A stretch of DNA of 64,000 nucleotides from Neostapfia colusana (Eukaryota; Streptophyta; Magnoliopsida; Poales; Poaceae). Below are positions 20,550-31,342 of this stretch, in pieces (position 1 is the stretch's first letter; every line of letters starts with the position of its first letter). A program made the position numbers and the translations under genes. The notes beneath the pieces were generated by a model. The model worked only from the letters and a program-made list of their open reading frames with translations, was not told the origin of the DNA and did no database searches. The DNA lies in the NCBI GenBank assembly GCA_030760725.1, contig JASWHV010000016.1, positions 20,389,084 through 20,453,083 of the forward strand, in the 5' to 3' direction.

Positions 20550-20647
20550 TGGCAGTGTCGAAGTGTGTGGTCGACACCTCCCCCGGGCCTGCACTGAGAA
20601 GCCCGCGGAGGTTCTTTTTCAGAGGGGCTAGTCACTTGCGGAGAGCT
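20550..20647 (-). repeat. Inverted 98-bp LTR end
   Basis: Begins TGTCGAAGTGTGTGGTCGAC, the reverse complement of an LTR 3' end, and runs through the reverse of the GAACCTCCGCGGGC region. It is joined directly to a plus-strand LTR body, a foldback-like rearrangement. Confidence 0.8.
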
Positions 20648-21352
20648 TGAAGGTATTCAAGGCAGCGGGCGTAAAGATGCCCCATACCTTGCCTGTACAA
20701 GGTATTCAAGGCCTGCGTCTTCCCAAGACGCGAAGACGTGGAGCACGCCTCTGTCAGGTGCCGTTGCGCCCAGTCGCATCACAGACTGGCGTGCAGTGTC
20801 AGAGCCTGCCAGCCAATAAACGCAGCGACAAGACATCCCATGCCGCCCGCGCCGTCATCAACCACTACGACTAGCATGCGGCATGGGCAGGGCTGCAAGA
20901 CGAATACTCAGAAGCCTTCGCCAGAGACAACTACCGGCATAACTGCAGATACGGTAGATGACAGACAATCTCCCCGGGACCACCTGTTGGGTCCCGGACC
21001 CCCTTGTAAGCCAACCGAGTCTTGGACTATAAAAGACTCGGGTAGGCGACGTTAGCAAGGGTTCGCACCTCTGCAACTCATACGCTAGCCATTCACACCC
21101 AAGCTGTAACTCACCCCCAAGCTCAGGACTCCTGTTCTGAGCAGCAAGCAATACAGCGAGCTCCATAGCTCGCCGTGGACGTAGGGTTTTACGCTTCGGC
21201 GGCCTGAACCACGTAAAACTCACCGTGTCAAGCTCTTACTAACTCGTCCATACTCTCAAGCTCTCCGCAAGGGACTATCCCCGCCGAAAAAAAGAACCTC
21301 CGCGGGCTGCTCAGTGCAGGTCCGGGGGAAGTGTCGACCGAACACTTCGACA
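20648..21352 (+). repeat. LTR L4, 5'-truncated (about 705 bp)
   Basis: Lacks the U3 start and all G-box units; it begins around AAGGTATTCAAGGCAGCGGGCG. It contains the CCAAT motif, a TATA box at 21028 and the normal end CGAACACTTCGACA. It belongs to the third LTR subtype (CACCTCTGCAACTC, CATTCACACCC) together with L5 and L8. Confidence 0.85.
21028..21034 (+). promoter_or_regulatory. TATA box of L4
   Basis: TATAAAA in the family context. The upstream G-box units are missing, so promoter strength may differ (inference). Confidence 0.6.
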
Positions 21353-21354
21353 TT

Positions 21355-21372
21355 TGGCGCGCCAGGTAGGGG
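21355..21372 (+). other. Primer binding site after L4
   Basis: TGGCGCGCCAGGTAGGGG, two bases after the LTR end. Confidence 0.75.
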
Positions 21373-21408
21373 GTTTTTCCCCTGCGCGACGAGTTTCCGC
21401 CGACGAAG

Positions 21409-23955
21409 ATGACCAAGCTTCCTTCAGCGGCAAACTCTCCTCCCCCGCCTCCGCGGCGAACCGCAACCAGGGGGGAGTACATGTCAACACACTCGCGACG
21501 CAGTGTGTCAGTACAATCTGGGAGCCAGCAACCGGCTCTGGCAGCGCCGACCCCGGCAATGCAGGCTCCAACCAGCGTCAGGTCTTCAATAGCGCTGGGC
21601 ATACCCGGTGGGGGTGTGCTAGCTGCAGCAAGAGCACTACTGCACAATCCGCCTGCTAAGGACGCGCCTCAGGCAGCGACCCAGCAGTGGATTCGTGAGG
21701 TAGACCGTCTCGTCGTCGCCGCCGCAAAACCTCGACTTCGGCGGGGACGACGCTCTGGCCAACCGGCTGTGTCGCTGATGCGCACGCCAATGGTTGACGA
21801 GCAGGTGGCGGATTCCATCTCTACCAGGTTCCAGTCGACGGATCTGAGGACAGAGCTGGAGCGGTGTCACTTGGGTCAAGATGCCCGGGTATACCTCGAG
21901 CAACACCGAGAAAGGCGTCGCAACCAAGAGGCTGGCGGCATCATGACGTCGGCCTCGACCCAGCCTGAAGAGCAGACTTTCGCCACGCGATCCCTGCCCC
22001 AGGCCTACGCCGTGCAGAATATGCCACAGTCATATGTCCTGCAGATGGCGCCCCCGGCTTATGGCGCAGCCTTGCCCATACCGGAGTACACTGTGCCCGG
22101 TGCGAACCCAGCGTTCGCGGCACCAGAACCTGCGGCGACAGAAGCAGGATGTGCGGCCCTCTCGCCCCACCTTCGCTTCGCGAATTGGCCGCGCAAGTTT
22201 CGGACGCACCTGCCCGAGAAGTACGACGGCAGCGTCAACCCGGCGGAGTTCCTCCAGATCTACTCCACCGCCGTACTTGCCGCAGGAGGGAATGAAGCCG
22301 TCATGGCCAATTACTTCCCTGTCGCCTTGACCGGTCCAGCCCGGTCTTGGCTCATGAACCTCCCCCAGGGTTCCATAACTTCCTGGGGAGAGCTCTGCCG
22401 GCAGTTCATCGCCAACTTCGGCAGTTCCTACACCCGGCCTGGCACGGAGCTCGACCTCCACGCCATCCAGCAACAACCGGGGGAGTCGCTGCGCTCCTTC
22501 ATCCAGCGGTTCTCCCTGGTGCGGAACACCATCCCACACATTCAAAATGCTTCTGTGGTGGTGGCGTTCCGGCATGGCGTCCGGGACAAGAAGATGCTCG
22601 AGAAGCTCGCGACCAGAGAGGTCCGCGATGTCTCCGAGCTCTTCAGCCTGGCAGACAAGTGCGCTAGGGCAGCCGAAGGGCGAAACTGGCACTCACTGCC
22701 GTCCTCCGAGTCAGGAGGACAGCCCGGATCTGGTCCTACTCCCTATGGAGGCAGCAAGAAGGCCAAAAACCGAGGCAGAGGCAAGATAGAATCACCGACC
22801 GCAGCTCCAGTCGTCACTGCAGCGACGCTCAGTGGGGCTCGGGGGACGCGCCCCGACAAGAGGCAGCGAAGATCACCAATCCCAGAAGGTGATCAAGACA
22901 ATATATGCCCCGTGCACGGCAGCTGTCGCCACACTACTGCCGAGTGCCGGGAGATCCGAAAGCTCGCAGAGCGCTTCCGCAAAGGGAAGCAGCAGCGGAC
23001 TGATGCCCCACCCTTCCGTCCAAAGGAGGGCAAGCAGAGGATCGATGTCCCAGACAGCATCGACCACCCAGAGGAGTTCCAGGAGCCTCAGCGCGCCGTG
23101 AAGGCGGCACACAACCATGAGGACTCCAGCTCCAGCGACGATGAGCGTCAAAAGAAGCTCTACGTCATGTACGGCGGGTCCGCCGACCCCTCGTCCCAAA
23201 GCGCAGTCAAGACTCTGCGCCGAGTGGTAGCGTCGGTGGCTCCACTCCCAAGTGCCGCACCGCACCTCAAGTTGATGGGGACCCCCATCAGCTTTGACGC
23301 CACCGACTGCCACAGGAACATGGCTGGGGCCGGCCAACTACCGCTCTTGGTAGCTCCGACCATCGCCAACGTGAGGATGTACCACGTGTTGGTAGATGGT
23401 GGAGCTGGGCTGAACCTCATCAGCCGTGCAGCTTTCCAGAAGCTGCAGATCCCGATGGCCAAGCTCACCCCGTCGAGCCCTTTCTCAGGGGTAGGGCCGG
23501 GACAGGTCGTTCCCTACGGCAACATTAGCCTCCCGGTGACCTTTGGAGCTCCGGACAGCTATCGGACAGAGTACATTCTGTTCAACGTAGAGGAGATAGA
23601 CCTCCCCTTCAACGCCATAATCGGCAGGCCAGCCCTGTATCGATTCATGGCAGTAGCCCACTACGGCTACCTCGTCCTGAAGATGCCTACACCGACGGGC
23701 GTCCTCAGGATTCGTGGAGACCGCACTGCTGCAGTGTCGGCCTTGGAGAAACTCCAAGCTCTCGCAACAGCTGGGGCTTCAGCCCCCGGCAGTGCAGAGC
23801 CGGACCAGCTCCGCCCGAGCGCACGCCATCGTGCCTCCGCCACAGCACCCCGGGTGCAACCTCTCGACGAGGGCGGCGTCCCCTTAAAGGTCGTCCAAGT
23901 CAGCGCCGAAGCCACCCAGACCACCTGGGTAGCCGGGGGCCTGGATAGCTTATAG
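21409..23955 (+). CDS. gag-pro: Gag-protease polyprotein (848 aa), intact
   Basis: Same length and architecture as the copy at 3284-5830. Start MTKLPSAAN; Pro/Arg/Ala-rich N-terminus; gag core around residues 280-425; CX2HX4HX4C knuckle at 500-513 (CPVHGSCRHTTAEC); protease VDGGAG with Asp663 at nt 23395. No frameshift or premature stop. It ends in the conserved TAG (23953-23955) followed in frame by EGALVTFLRHN. With pol lost, it could supply only Gag and protease, if transcribed from the truncated L4. Confidence 0.9.
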   Translation: MTKLPSAANSPPPPPRRTATRGEYMSTHSRRSVSVQSGSQQPALAAPTPAMQAPTSVRSSIALGIPGGGVLAAARALLHNPPAKDAPQAATQQWIREVDRLVVAAAKPRLRRGRRSGQPAVSLMRTPMVDEQVADSISTRFQSTDLRTELERCHLGQDARVYLEQHRERRRNQEAGGIMTSASTQPEEQTFATRSLPQAYAVQNMPQSYVLQMAPPAYGAALPIPEYTVPGANPAFAAPEPAATEAGCAALSPHLRFANWPRKFRTHLPEKYDGSVNPAEFLQIYSTAVLAAGGNEAVMANYFPVALTGPARSWLMNLPQGSITSWGELCRQFIANFGSSYTRPGTELDLHAIQQQPGESLRSFIQRFSLVRNTIPHIQNASVVVAFRHGVRDKKMLEKLATREVRDVSELFSLADKCARAAEGRNWHSLPSSESGGQPGSGPTPYGGSKKAKNRGRGKIESPTAAPVVTAATLSGARGTRPDKRQRRSPIPEGDQDNICPVHGSCRHTTAECREIRKLAERFRKGKQQRTDAPPFRPKEGKQRIDVPDSIDHPEEFQEPQRAVKAAHNHEDSSSSDDERQKKLYVMYGGSADPSSQSAVKTLRRVVASVAPLPSAAPHLKLMGTPISFDATDCHRNMAGAGQLPLLVAPTIANVRMYHVLVDGGAGLNLISRAAFQKLQIPMAKLTPSSPFSGVGPGQVVPYGNISLPVTFGAPDSYRTEYILFNVEEIDLPFNAIIGRPALYRFMAVAHYGYLVLKMPTPTGVLRIRGDRTAAVSALEKLQALATAGASAPGSAEPDQLRPSARHRASATAPRVQPLDEGGVPLKVVQVSAEATQTTWVAGGLDSL

Positions 23956-24107
23956 GAAGGCGCGCTCGTCACCTTCCTCCGGCACAACGTTGACGTGTTT
24001 GCATGGCAGCCGTCACAGATGCCGGGGATCCCCAGGGAGGTGATCGAGCACCACTTAAAAGTCTTATCCGACGCCCGGCCGGTTCAACACAAGCCCCGCA
24101 AGCAGTC
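23956..24107 (+). pseudogene. pol: Pol N-terminal fragment
   Basis: About 50 codons in frame after the amber codon (EGALVTFLRHN through VFAWQPSQMPGIP to KPRKQS). The LTR L5 interrupts it before any RT motif. Confidence 0.85.
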
Positions 24108-25203
24108 TGTCGGTACCTGCGATATGGGGTACCCCCGCGCACAGGGGAAAATGCCTAAGGAACTCGCCCTTCTCCGCAGGGAGAGCTCCGAAGGCGCCAC
24201 GCGTCCAGCGAGGCCGGACCTCCCTCTCCTCAGAGGAGAGCTCCGGGCCCGCCACGTGGCATACAGAAGCCGGACCTCCCCCTCCGCGGGCGAGGGGTCC
24301 GAAGGTGCCACGTATCCGGCGGGGCCGGACCTCCCTCTCCTCAGAGGAGAGCTCCGGGCCCGCCACATGGCCGACAGAAGCCGAACCTCCCCCTCCGTGG
24401 GGAGAGGTCCGGAGGCTCCACGTGCCCCACGGGCTGGGCTCTCCTCTCCTCTGAGAAGGGCTCCGGGCCGGCCACGTGGCAGCAGAACGGCGCTGCCTGC
24501 CCCCGAGCGATAGGCAGCGGGCGTAAAGACGCCCCATACCTTGCCCGTACAAGGTATTCAAGGCACGCGTCTTCCCAAGACGCGGAGACGCGGAGCATGC
24601 CTCTGTCAGGTGCCATTGCGCCCAGTCGCATCACAGACTGGCGCGCGGTGTCAGAACCTGCCAGCCAATAAACACCGCGACAAGACATCCCATGCCGCCT
24701 GCGCCATCATCAACCACTACGACTAGCATGCGGCATGGGCAGGGCGGCAAGACGGAGACTCGGAAGCCATCACAAGAGACAACTACCGGCATAACTGCAG
24801 ATACGGTAGATAACAGTCAATCTCCCCGGGACCACCTGTCGGGTCCCGGGCCCCCTTGTAAGCCACCCGTGTCTTGGACTATAAAAGGCTCGGGTAGGCG
24901 ACGATAGCAAGGGTTCGCACCTCTGCAACTCATATGCTAGCCATTCACACCCAAGCTGTAACTCACCCCCAAGCTCAGGACTCCGGCCCTGAGCAGCAAG
25001 CAATACAGCGAGCTCCATAGCTCGCCGTGGACGTAGGGTTTTACGCTCTGGCGGCCTGAACCACGTAAAACTCACCATGTCAAACTCTTACCAACTCGTC
25101 CATCCGCGCAAGCTCTCCCCAAGGGACTAGCCCCACCGAAAAAAGAACCTCCGCGGGCTGCCCAGTGCAGGCCCGGGGGAAGTGTCGACCGAACACTTCG
25201 ACA
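24108..25203 (+). repeat. LTR L5 (1096 bp), third LTR subtype
   Basis: Starts TGTCGGTACCTGCG and ends CGAACACTTCGACA. The left flank is pol coding sequence, so the outer boundary is a real LTR terminus. TATA box at 24880. Shares with L8 the signature GGGCGAGGGGTCCGAA. Confidence 0.92.
24880..24886 (+). promoter_or_regulatory. TATA box of L5
   Basis: TATAAAA; the upstream half of the flanking inverted pair is changed (CCCGTG instead of CCCGAG). Confidence 0.65.
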
Positions 25204-25205
25204 TT

Positions 25206-25220
25206 TGGGTGCCAGGTAGG
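25206..25220 (+). other. Damaged primer binding site after L5
   Basis: Reads TGGGTGCCAGGTAGG, with three bases fewer than the family form TGGCGCGCCAGG, so primer pairing would be impaired. Confidence 0.65.
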
Positions 25221-25259
25221 GGGCTTTTCCCCTTGCCCGACGAGTTTCCACCGATGAAG

Positions 25260-27810
25260 ATGACCAAGCTTCCCTCAGCGGCAAACTCTCCCCCTCTGCA
25301 TTCACGGTGAACCGCGACCAGGGGGGAGTACATGTCGACACGCTCAGGACGGAGTGTGTCGAAACAAGTTGGGAGCCAGCAACCGGCTCTGGCAGCGCCA
25401 ACCCCAGCAGTGCTGGCTCCAACCAGCATCAGGTCTTCAGTAGCGCTAGGCGTACCCAGTGGGGGTGCGCTAGCCGCAGCAAGAGCGCTACTGCACAATC
25501 CGCCTGCTGGGGACGCGCCTCAGGCAGCGACCCAGCAGTGGATTCGCGAGGTAGACCATCTCGTAGTCGCCGCCGCCGCAAACCCTCGACTTCGGCGGGG
25601 ACGACGCCCCAGTCAACCGGCAGTGTCGCTGACGCGCACGCCCACGGTTGACGGGCAAACGGCGGATTCCAGCTCCTCCAGGCTCCCGTCGACGGACCTG
25701 AGAAGGGAGCTGGAACGGTGCCACTTGGGCCAGGATGCCCGGGTGTACCTCGAGCGATGTCGAGAAAGGCGTCGCAACCATGAGGCTGGCGACAGCATGT
25801 CGTCGGCCTCGACACAACCTGGAGGGCAGATCTTCGCCACGCGAGTCCTGCCTCAGGCATACGCCGCGCAGCATATGCCACAACCATATGCGCCGCAAGC
25901 AGCGCCCCCGGTCTATGGTGCAGCCTTGCCCATGCCGGGATACACGGTGCCAAGTGTGAACCAAGCGTTCGCAGCGCCAATACCTGCGGCAGCAGGAGCA
26001 GGATGTGCAGCTCTTGCACCCCACCTTCGCTTCGCGAAGTGTCCGTGCAAGTTTCGGCCGCACCTGCCCGAAAAGTACGACGGCAGTGTCAACCCGGCGG
26101 AGTTCCTCCAGATCTACTCCACTGCCGTACTCGCCGCAGGAGGGGATGAGGCTGTCATGGTCAACTATTTCCCCGTCGCCTTAACCGGCCCTGCCCGGTC
26201 TTGGCTCATGAACCTACCCCAGTATTCCATAACCTCATGGGGAGAGCTCTGCCGGCAGTTCGTCTCCAACTTCGGCAGTTCCTACACCCGGCCTGGCACG
26301 GAGCTCGACCTCCACGCCATCCAGCAACAACCAGGGGAGTCGCTGCGCTCCTTCATCCAGCGGTTCTCCCAGGTGCGGAACACCATCCCACACATCCAGA
26401 ATGCTTCTGTGGTGGTGGCGTTCCGGCAAGGCGTTCGGGACAAGAAGATGCTCGAGAAGCTCGCAACTAGGGAGGTCCGCGATGTCTCAGAACTCTTCAG
26501 CCTGGCGGACAAGTGTGCCAGAGCTGCCGAAGGGCGGAACTGGCACTCTCTGTCGGCCTCCGAGCCAGGGGGTCAGCCGGGATCCGGCGACGCTTCATAT
26601 GGAAGTGGCTGGAAGATCAAGAACGGAGGCGGAAGCAAGATAAAGTTGCCAGCCGCGGTCCCCGTTGCCACAACGGCGGCCCCCAGTGGAGCTCGGGGGC
26701 CGCGGCCCGACAAGAGGCCGTGACAATCACCGGCCCCAGACGGGGGCCAGGATGAATTATGCCCTGTGCATGGAACCAGTTATCATACCGCTGCCGAATG
26801 CCGGGAAATCCAGAAGCTCACGGAGCGCTTCCGGAAAGGGAAGCAGCCCCTAACTGATGCCCCACCCTACCGTCAAAGGGAGGGCAAGCAGAAGGTCGAA
26901 GCCCTAGACGGCGTCGACCGCCAGGTGGAGTTCCAGGAGCTTCAGCGCGCCGTAAAGGCAGTGCGCAATTATGGGAGCTCCAGCTCCAGCAATGACGAGC
27001 ACCAGAAGATGCTCTATGTCATCTTCGGTGGGTCCGCTGACCCCCAGTCCTGAAGCGCGGCTAAGGCCTTGCGCCGAGCGGTAGCGTCGGTGGCTCCCCT
27101 CCCAGGTGCAGCACCGCACCTCAGGTGGATGGGAACCCCCATCAGCTTCGATGACACCGACTGCCCCAGGAACATGGCTGGGGCCAGCCAACTACCGCTC
27201 GTGGTGGTCCCCACCATCGCCAACGTAGAAGATGTACCACGTTTTGGTGGATGGCGGGGCTGGACTGAACCTCATCAGTCGTGCAGCCTTCCGGAGGCTC
27301 CAGATCCCGATGGCCAAGCTCACCCCATCGAGCCCATTCTCAGGGGTAGGGCCAGGAAGGGTCGTTCCCTACGGCCACACCAGACTCCCGGTGACCTTTG
27401 GGGCACCAGACAGCTATCGGACAGAGTACATTCTGTTTGACGCGGCCGAGATTGACCTCCCGTTCAATGCCATAATTGGCAGGCCAGCCCTGTACCGATT
27501 CATGGCAGTAGCCCACTACGGCTACCTTGTCTTGAAGATGCCTACACCAACAGGCGTCCTCAAGGTTTGTGGAGACCGTGCTGCAGCAGTGTTAGCCTTG
27601 GAAAAGCTCCAGGCACTTACAGCAGCTGGAGCACCGACCCCGGGCGGTACAGAACCAAACCGGCTCCACCCAAGTGCACGCCACCGTGCCACTACCACAG
27701 CACCCCATGTGCAACCCCTTGACAAGTACGATGTCCCCTTGAGGCTCGTCCGAATCAGCGCCGATGCCACCCAGACCACCCGAGTAGCCGGGGGTCTGGA
27801 TAGCAGATAG
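25260..27810 (+). pseudogene. gag-pro: gag-protease pseudogene
   Basis: The normal start MTKLPSAAN at 25260 meets TGA at about 25308. The reading then stays open from Met 25332 through the gag core to 26720. Two further stops are TGA at 26721 and 27051 in places where intact copies have CGA, both C-to-T changes. A 1-nt insertion near 27229 shifts the frame, and the protease (VDGGAGLNLI) is read at 27232-27810. The knuckle CPVHGTSYHTAAEC is present. The end is the conserved TAG at 27808. Confidence 0.85.
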
Positions 27811-28540
27811 GAGGGCGCGCTCGTTACCTCCCTCCGGCACAATGCTGATGTGCTGCATGACATCCGTCGCGGATGCCAGAGATCCCTAGGGAGGTGATTG
27901 GGCACTAACTAAAGGTCTCCCCCAAGGCCTGGCCAGTCCGACAGGAGCCCCTCAGGCGGCCCACCGAGCAGTAAAAAGTTTCATTCGGGAAGAAACCAAG
28001 AAGCTGCTGAGCGCTGGCTCCATACGGAAAGTCCGCCACCCCCGGTGCTTCGTTGATTGCTCCAAAGGCCGGCGGGAAGCTCCGGAAGTGCATCGACTAC
28101 ACCAGTCTCGATAAGGCATGTCCCAAAGATCTATTTTCTCTCCCTATGATAGATCAAATAGTAGGCTTGACGTCAGGCTGCGATATACTGTGCTTCCTAG
28201 ATGCTTGCTCGGGTTTCCACCAGACCCCTATGTCTAGAGAAGTTGAAGGGCACCCTTTACCACAGTAGTCGGCCTGTACTGTTATGCCTCTATGCCTTAT
28301 GGCCTAAGGAACGCTCTCCCTACCTTCGTACGAGCAATGCACAAGACCTTAGGAGAGCTAATGAGAGACTCAGTCGAGGTGTGTGTCGAAGACATTGTTG
28401 TCAAGATCAGGCAGGGTTCGTCCACACTAGATAACCTGGCCTTAGTCTTCGTCCGTCCGACAAATGTGAGCTCGGTATACCCTCTGGAAAACCCTTAGAA
28501 TACCTGGCCTCACGCAGAGGAACTGAGGCTAACCCAGAGA
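27811..28540 (+). pseudogene. Reverse transcriptase remnant
   Basis: In changing frames the RT motifs can be followed: CIDYTSL(D/N)KACPKD near 28090, the FLDA region near 28190, MPYGLRNALPTFVRAMHKT near 28292. The catalytic box is degraded to CVEDIVVK near 28385, where intact copies have YVDDIVVK. Several indels and stops make it inactive. Confidence 0.75.
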
Positions 28541-29720
28541 GGTTCAAAGCCATTGGCTCGAAGACCAGAAATTTGCGGGATGCCTAGCTGCGCTGAGTCG
28601 GTTTATACCGAGGTTAGCAAAGCGAAACTTCTCTAAAGCTCCTACGTAAATCCGGCCCATTCGCTTAGGCCGACGAAGCGGAGGAAGCTCCCCTGGAACT
28701 GGAACAGCTCCTGATGACCCTACCCGTAATAGGAGTCCCCGAGCCCGAAGAGCATCTGCTGCTCTACATCGTGGCGACGGCTGCAGAGGTGAGTTTGGTC
28801 CCCACCGCAGAGTGGTTGGACCCCATACCACCGTAACCTGTTTCGCTGTCAAGAAACAAGTGCCAAGAAACCACGGAGGCCCAAAACGGACCCCGGATCC
28901 CCGACACAACCTCCCGGAGGACCCGCAGGACCTCCCGGAGGTGCAACGGGACTCCCCCGGAGGCCCAACAGAACCTCCCGGACGTCCAACGGGACCCCCC
29001 GGAGCTCCCGGGAAATCAGCGGGGCTTCCCGGAGGTCTAAGACAGCCTGGGGGACCTCCGTGTATCAGCACCAGGCGGTCTCCCCAGGCTGAAAGCTATC
29101 CTCCACAGCCCCCACACGACAGACAATGCCGCCAAATGGGCGGCGGAGCTACTGGAGTTTGAGCTAGGCTTCCTTCCCCGTCACGCAGACAACAGCCAAG
29201 CACTAGCTGACTTTGTGGCTGAAGTAGACGCCAACGCAGGCTTACTCAGGGGCCATGGAGACGGTGAACCAGGACCTTGAGCCCTGGCCTTCACCGGGCC
29301 TTACTGAATGCTGTTCGTCGATGGATCCTTGCGAAAGCAGGGGGCCGGTGCTAGCGTACTGTTCCTCACGCCATCGGGGGGGGGGGGCAGTCTGGGTATG
29401 TGGTGCGTTTCAATTCCAAGGCAACCAACAACATAGCAGAGTATGAAGCACTCATCCTTGGCCTAAAGACAGCCCCGTCTGTAGGCGCTCGCCAGTCGTT
29501 GGCTCAGGGCGACTCCCAGCTGGTTATAAAACAAGATGGTGGAGACAGACTTCCTCGCCTTGGACCTGCACCACGAACCGCGCGCTAGCAAGGCCGCAGC
29601 TGACGACCTCTCAACGAATACCCCCACCGGAGCCCCTGTGCTTGAAGGGGGCTTCGAGAAGAAGTTGCCGCGGCCCACAGCCCGGCCCGCCGAGCCAGGC
29701 GAAGGGGGCTAGACCAGCAC
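28541..29720 (+). pseudogene. RT thumb, Pro-rich linker, RNase H and aRNH remnants
   Basis: Contains GCLAALSRFIPR-like sequence near 28580, the repetitive CTCCCGGAGGTCC-type linker at about 28860-29060, the end of RNase H near 29100-29220, and aRNH pieces at 29300-29720 (RFNSKATNNIAEYEALILG; QGDSQLV). There is a run of 12 or more G near 29380. Stops and frame changes throughout. Confidence 0.7.
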
Positions 29721-29753
29721 CTCGAAGCTGGCGGTCCCGGCGGCCATGGACGC

Positions 29754-30850
29754 TGTCGAAGTGTTCGGTGGACACTTCCCCCGGGCCTGCACTGGGCAGC
29801 CCGCGGAGGTTCTTTTTTCGGAGGGGCTAGTTCCTAGCGGAGAGCTTGCGCAGATGGACGAGTTAGTGAGAGCTTGACACTGAGAGTTTTACGTGGTTCA
29901 GGCCGCCGGAGCGTAAAACCCTACGTCCACGGCGAGCTATGGAGCTCGCTGTATTGCTTGCTTCTCAGGGCCGGGGGGCCTGAGCTTGGGGGTGAGTTAC
30001 AGCTTGAGAGTGTATGGCTAGCGTATGAGTTGCAAAATGCCAACCCTTGCTATCGACGCCTACCCGAGCCTTTTATAGTCCAAGACTCGGGCGTCTTACA
30101 AGGGGAGCCGGGACCTGACAGGTGGTCCCGGGAAGATTGTCTATTGTCTACGTATCTGTAGTTACGCCGGTAGTTGCCTCTGGCCGAAGGCTTCTGAGTC
30201 TTCATCTTGCCGCCCTGCCCATGCCGCACGCTAGTCGTAGTGGTTGGTGACGGCGCAGGCGGCATGGGATGTCTTGTCGCAGCGTTTATTGGCTGGCAGG
30301 TTCTGACACCATGCGCCAGTTTGTGATGCGACTGGGTGCAACGGCACCTGACAGACGCGTGCTCCGCGTTTCCGCGTCTTGGGAAGACGCAGGCCTTCAA
30401 TACCTTGTACGGGCAAGGTGAGGAGCGCCTTTACGCCCGCCGCCTACCGCTCGGGGGCAGGCAGCACCGTTCTTCTGGCCACGTGGCGGGTCCGGAGCCC
30501 TTCTCTGAGGTGAGAAGGGCCCGGCCTGTGGGGCACGTGGAGCCTCCGGACCTCTCCCCGCGGAGGGGGAGGTCCGGCCTCTGTATGCCACATGGCGGGC
30601 CCGGAGCTCTCCTCTGTGGAGAGGGAGGTCCGGCCCCGCTGGACGCGTGGCGCCTTCGGACCTCTCTCCCGCGGAGGGGGAGGTCCGGCTTCTGTATGCC
30701 ACGTGGCGGGCCCGGAGCTCTCCTCTGAGGAGAGGGAGGTCCGGCCCCGCCAGATGCGTGGCGCCTTCGGAGCTCTCCCTGCGGAGAAAGGCGAGCACCT
30801 TAGGCATTTTACCCTGTGCGCGGGGGTACCCCATATCTCAGGTACCGACA
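29754..30850 (-). repeat. LTR L6 (1097 bp), inverted
   Basis: Begins TGTCGAAGTGTTCGGT (the reverse of an LTR end) and ends GGTACCGACA. On the minus strand it has U3 G-box units and a TATA box at 30071-30077. It is followed on the right by the reverse of the usual pre-LTR segment (GTGGCCCCCGGGCCC), so it is the 3' LTR of a minus-strand element. Confidence 0.92.
30071..30077 (-). promoter_or_regulatory. TATA box of L6
   Basis: TTTTATA on the plus strand. Transcription would run leftward into the decayed element at 24108-29753. Confidence 0.6.
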
Positions 30851-31342
30851 GTGGCCCCCGGGCCCATCTCTGGGGAGGTAGCGAGCCCGAGGTGGGACCT
30901 CCGTCTCTTCAGATCCGCGCACTTTCTCTAAGTCCCGAATTGGCCGCTGCCGGAGCACGAACGGCCGCGGGGTCGTGAGAGTGTGCGCTCACCTGATGAT
31001 TGCTTTTACTGCGGCGGTTCCCAAGGCTGCCACTTCTGCACGTTGCGGCGCTTTCTTCGGGAACCGCCGAAGTGCCTTGCCGGCTCATCTTCTCAGGAGG
31101 CTGACTCCTTGACCCCACCGCTTTAGCTAAGCGGTTTGGGCCCAGCTTTCATCGGCGCCCAGTCTCGGAGCCGACGAGGTCGCCGATGCAATGTTTCCGG
31201 AGGTTTTCAAATTACCTCGAACCATCCCTGGAAAGCTTTTAAATGGGGATCTCACCCGCATCGCGGCTTCCCTTCGCATTGCGCTCGTACTTCCCTTGAA
31301 CTCTTGCGCCCCGGCTCTCCTGCCCTTGCGCCTTCTTTCGCC
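30851..31342 (+). promoter_or_regulatory. Upstream region of the full-length aORF
   Basis: The reverse of the pre-LTR segment. TTTTAAAT at about 31237, roughly 105 bp before the aORF start, is a TATA-like candidate; a similar AT motif lies at the same distance in the 41618-43347 copy. No coding potential accepted here. Confidence 0.4.

Larger units (their letters stand above)
20648..24107 (+). mobile_element. 5' half of a gag-pol element, cut in pol by L5
   Basis: Truncated LTR, PBS, intact gag-protease and the first 50 codons of pol. L5 begins directly after CCCCGCAAGCAGTC. The rest of this pol does not reappear in the window, so there is no matching right-hand junction. Confidence 0.8.
24108..29753 (+). 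mobile_element. Decayed gag-pol element (L5), truncated at the RNase H-integrase junction
   Basis: LTR, damaged PBS, interrupted gag-protease, heavily frameshifted RT, RNase H and aRNH. It stops at GGCGGCCATGGACGC, where inverted LTR L6 begins. No integrase and no 3' LTR. Confidence 0.8.

Noticed and set aside
31136..31342. Upstream extension of the full-length aORF before MASN
   Set aside because: In frame but unconserved. All other copies start at MASN, and a TATA-like motif lies within this stretch.
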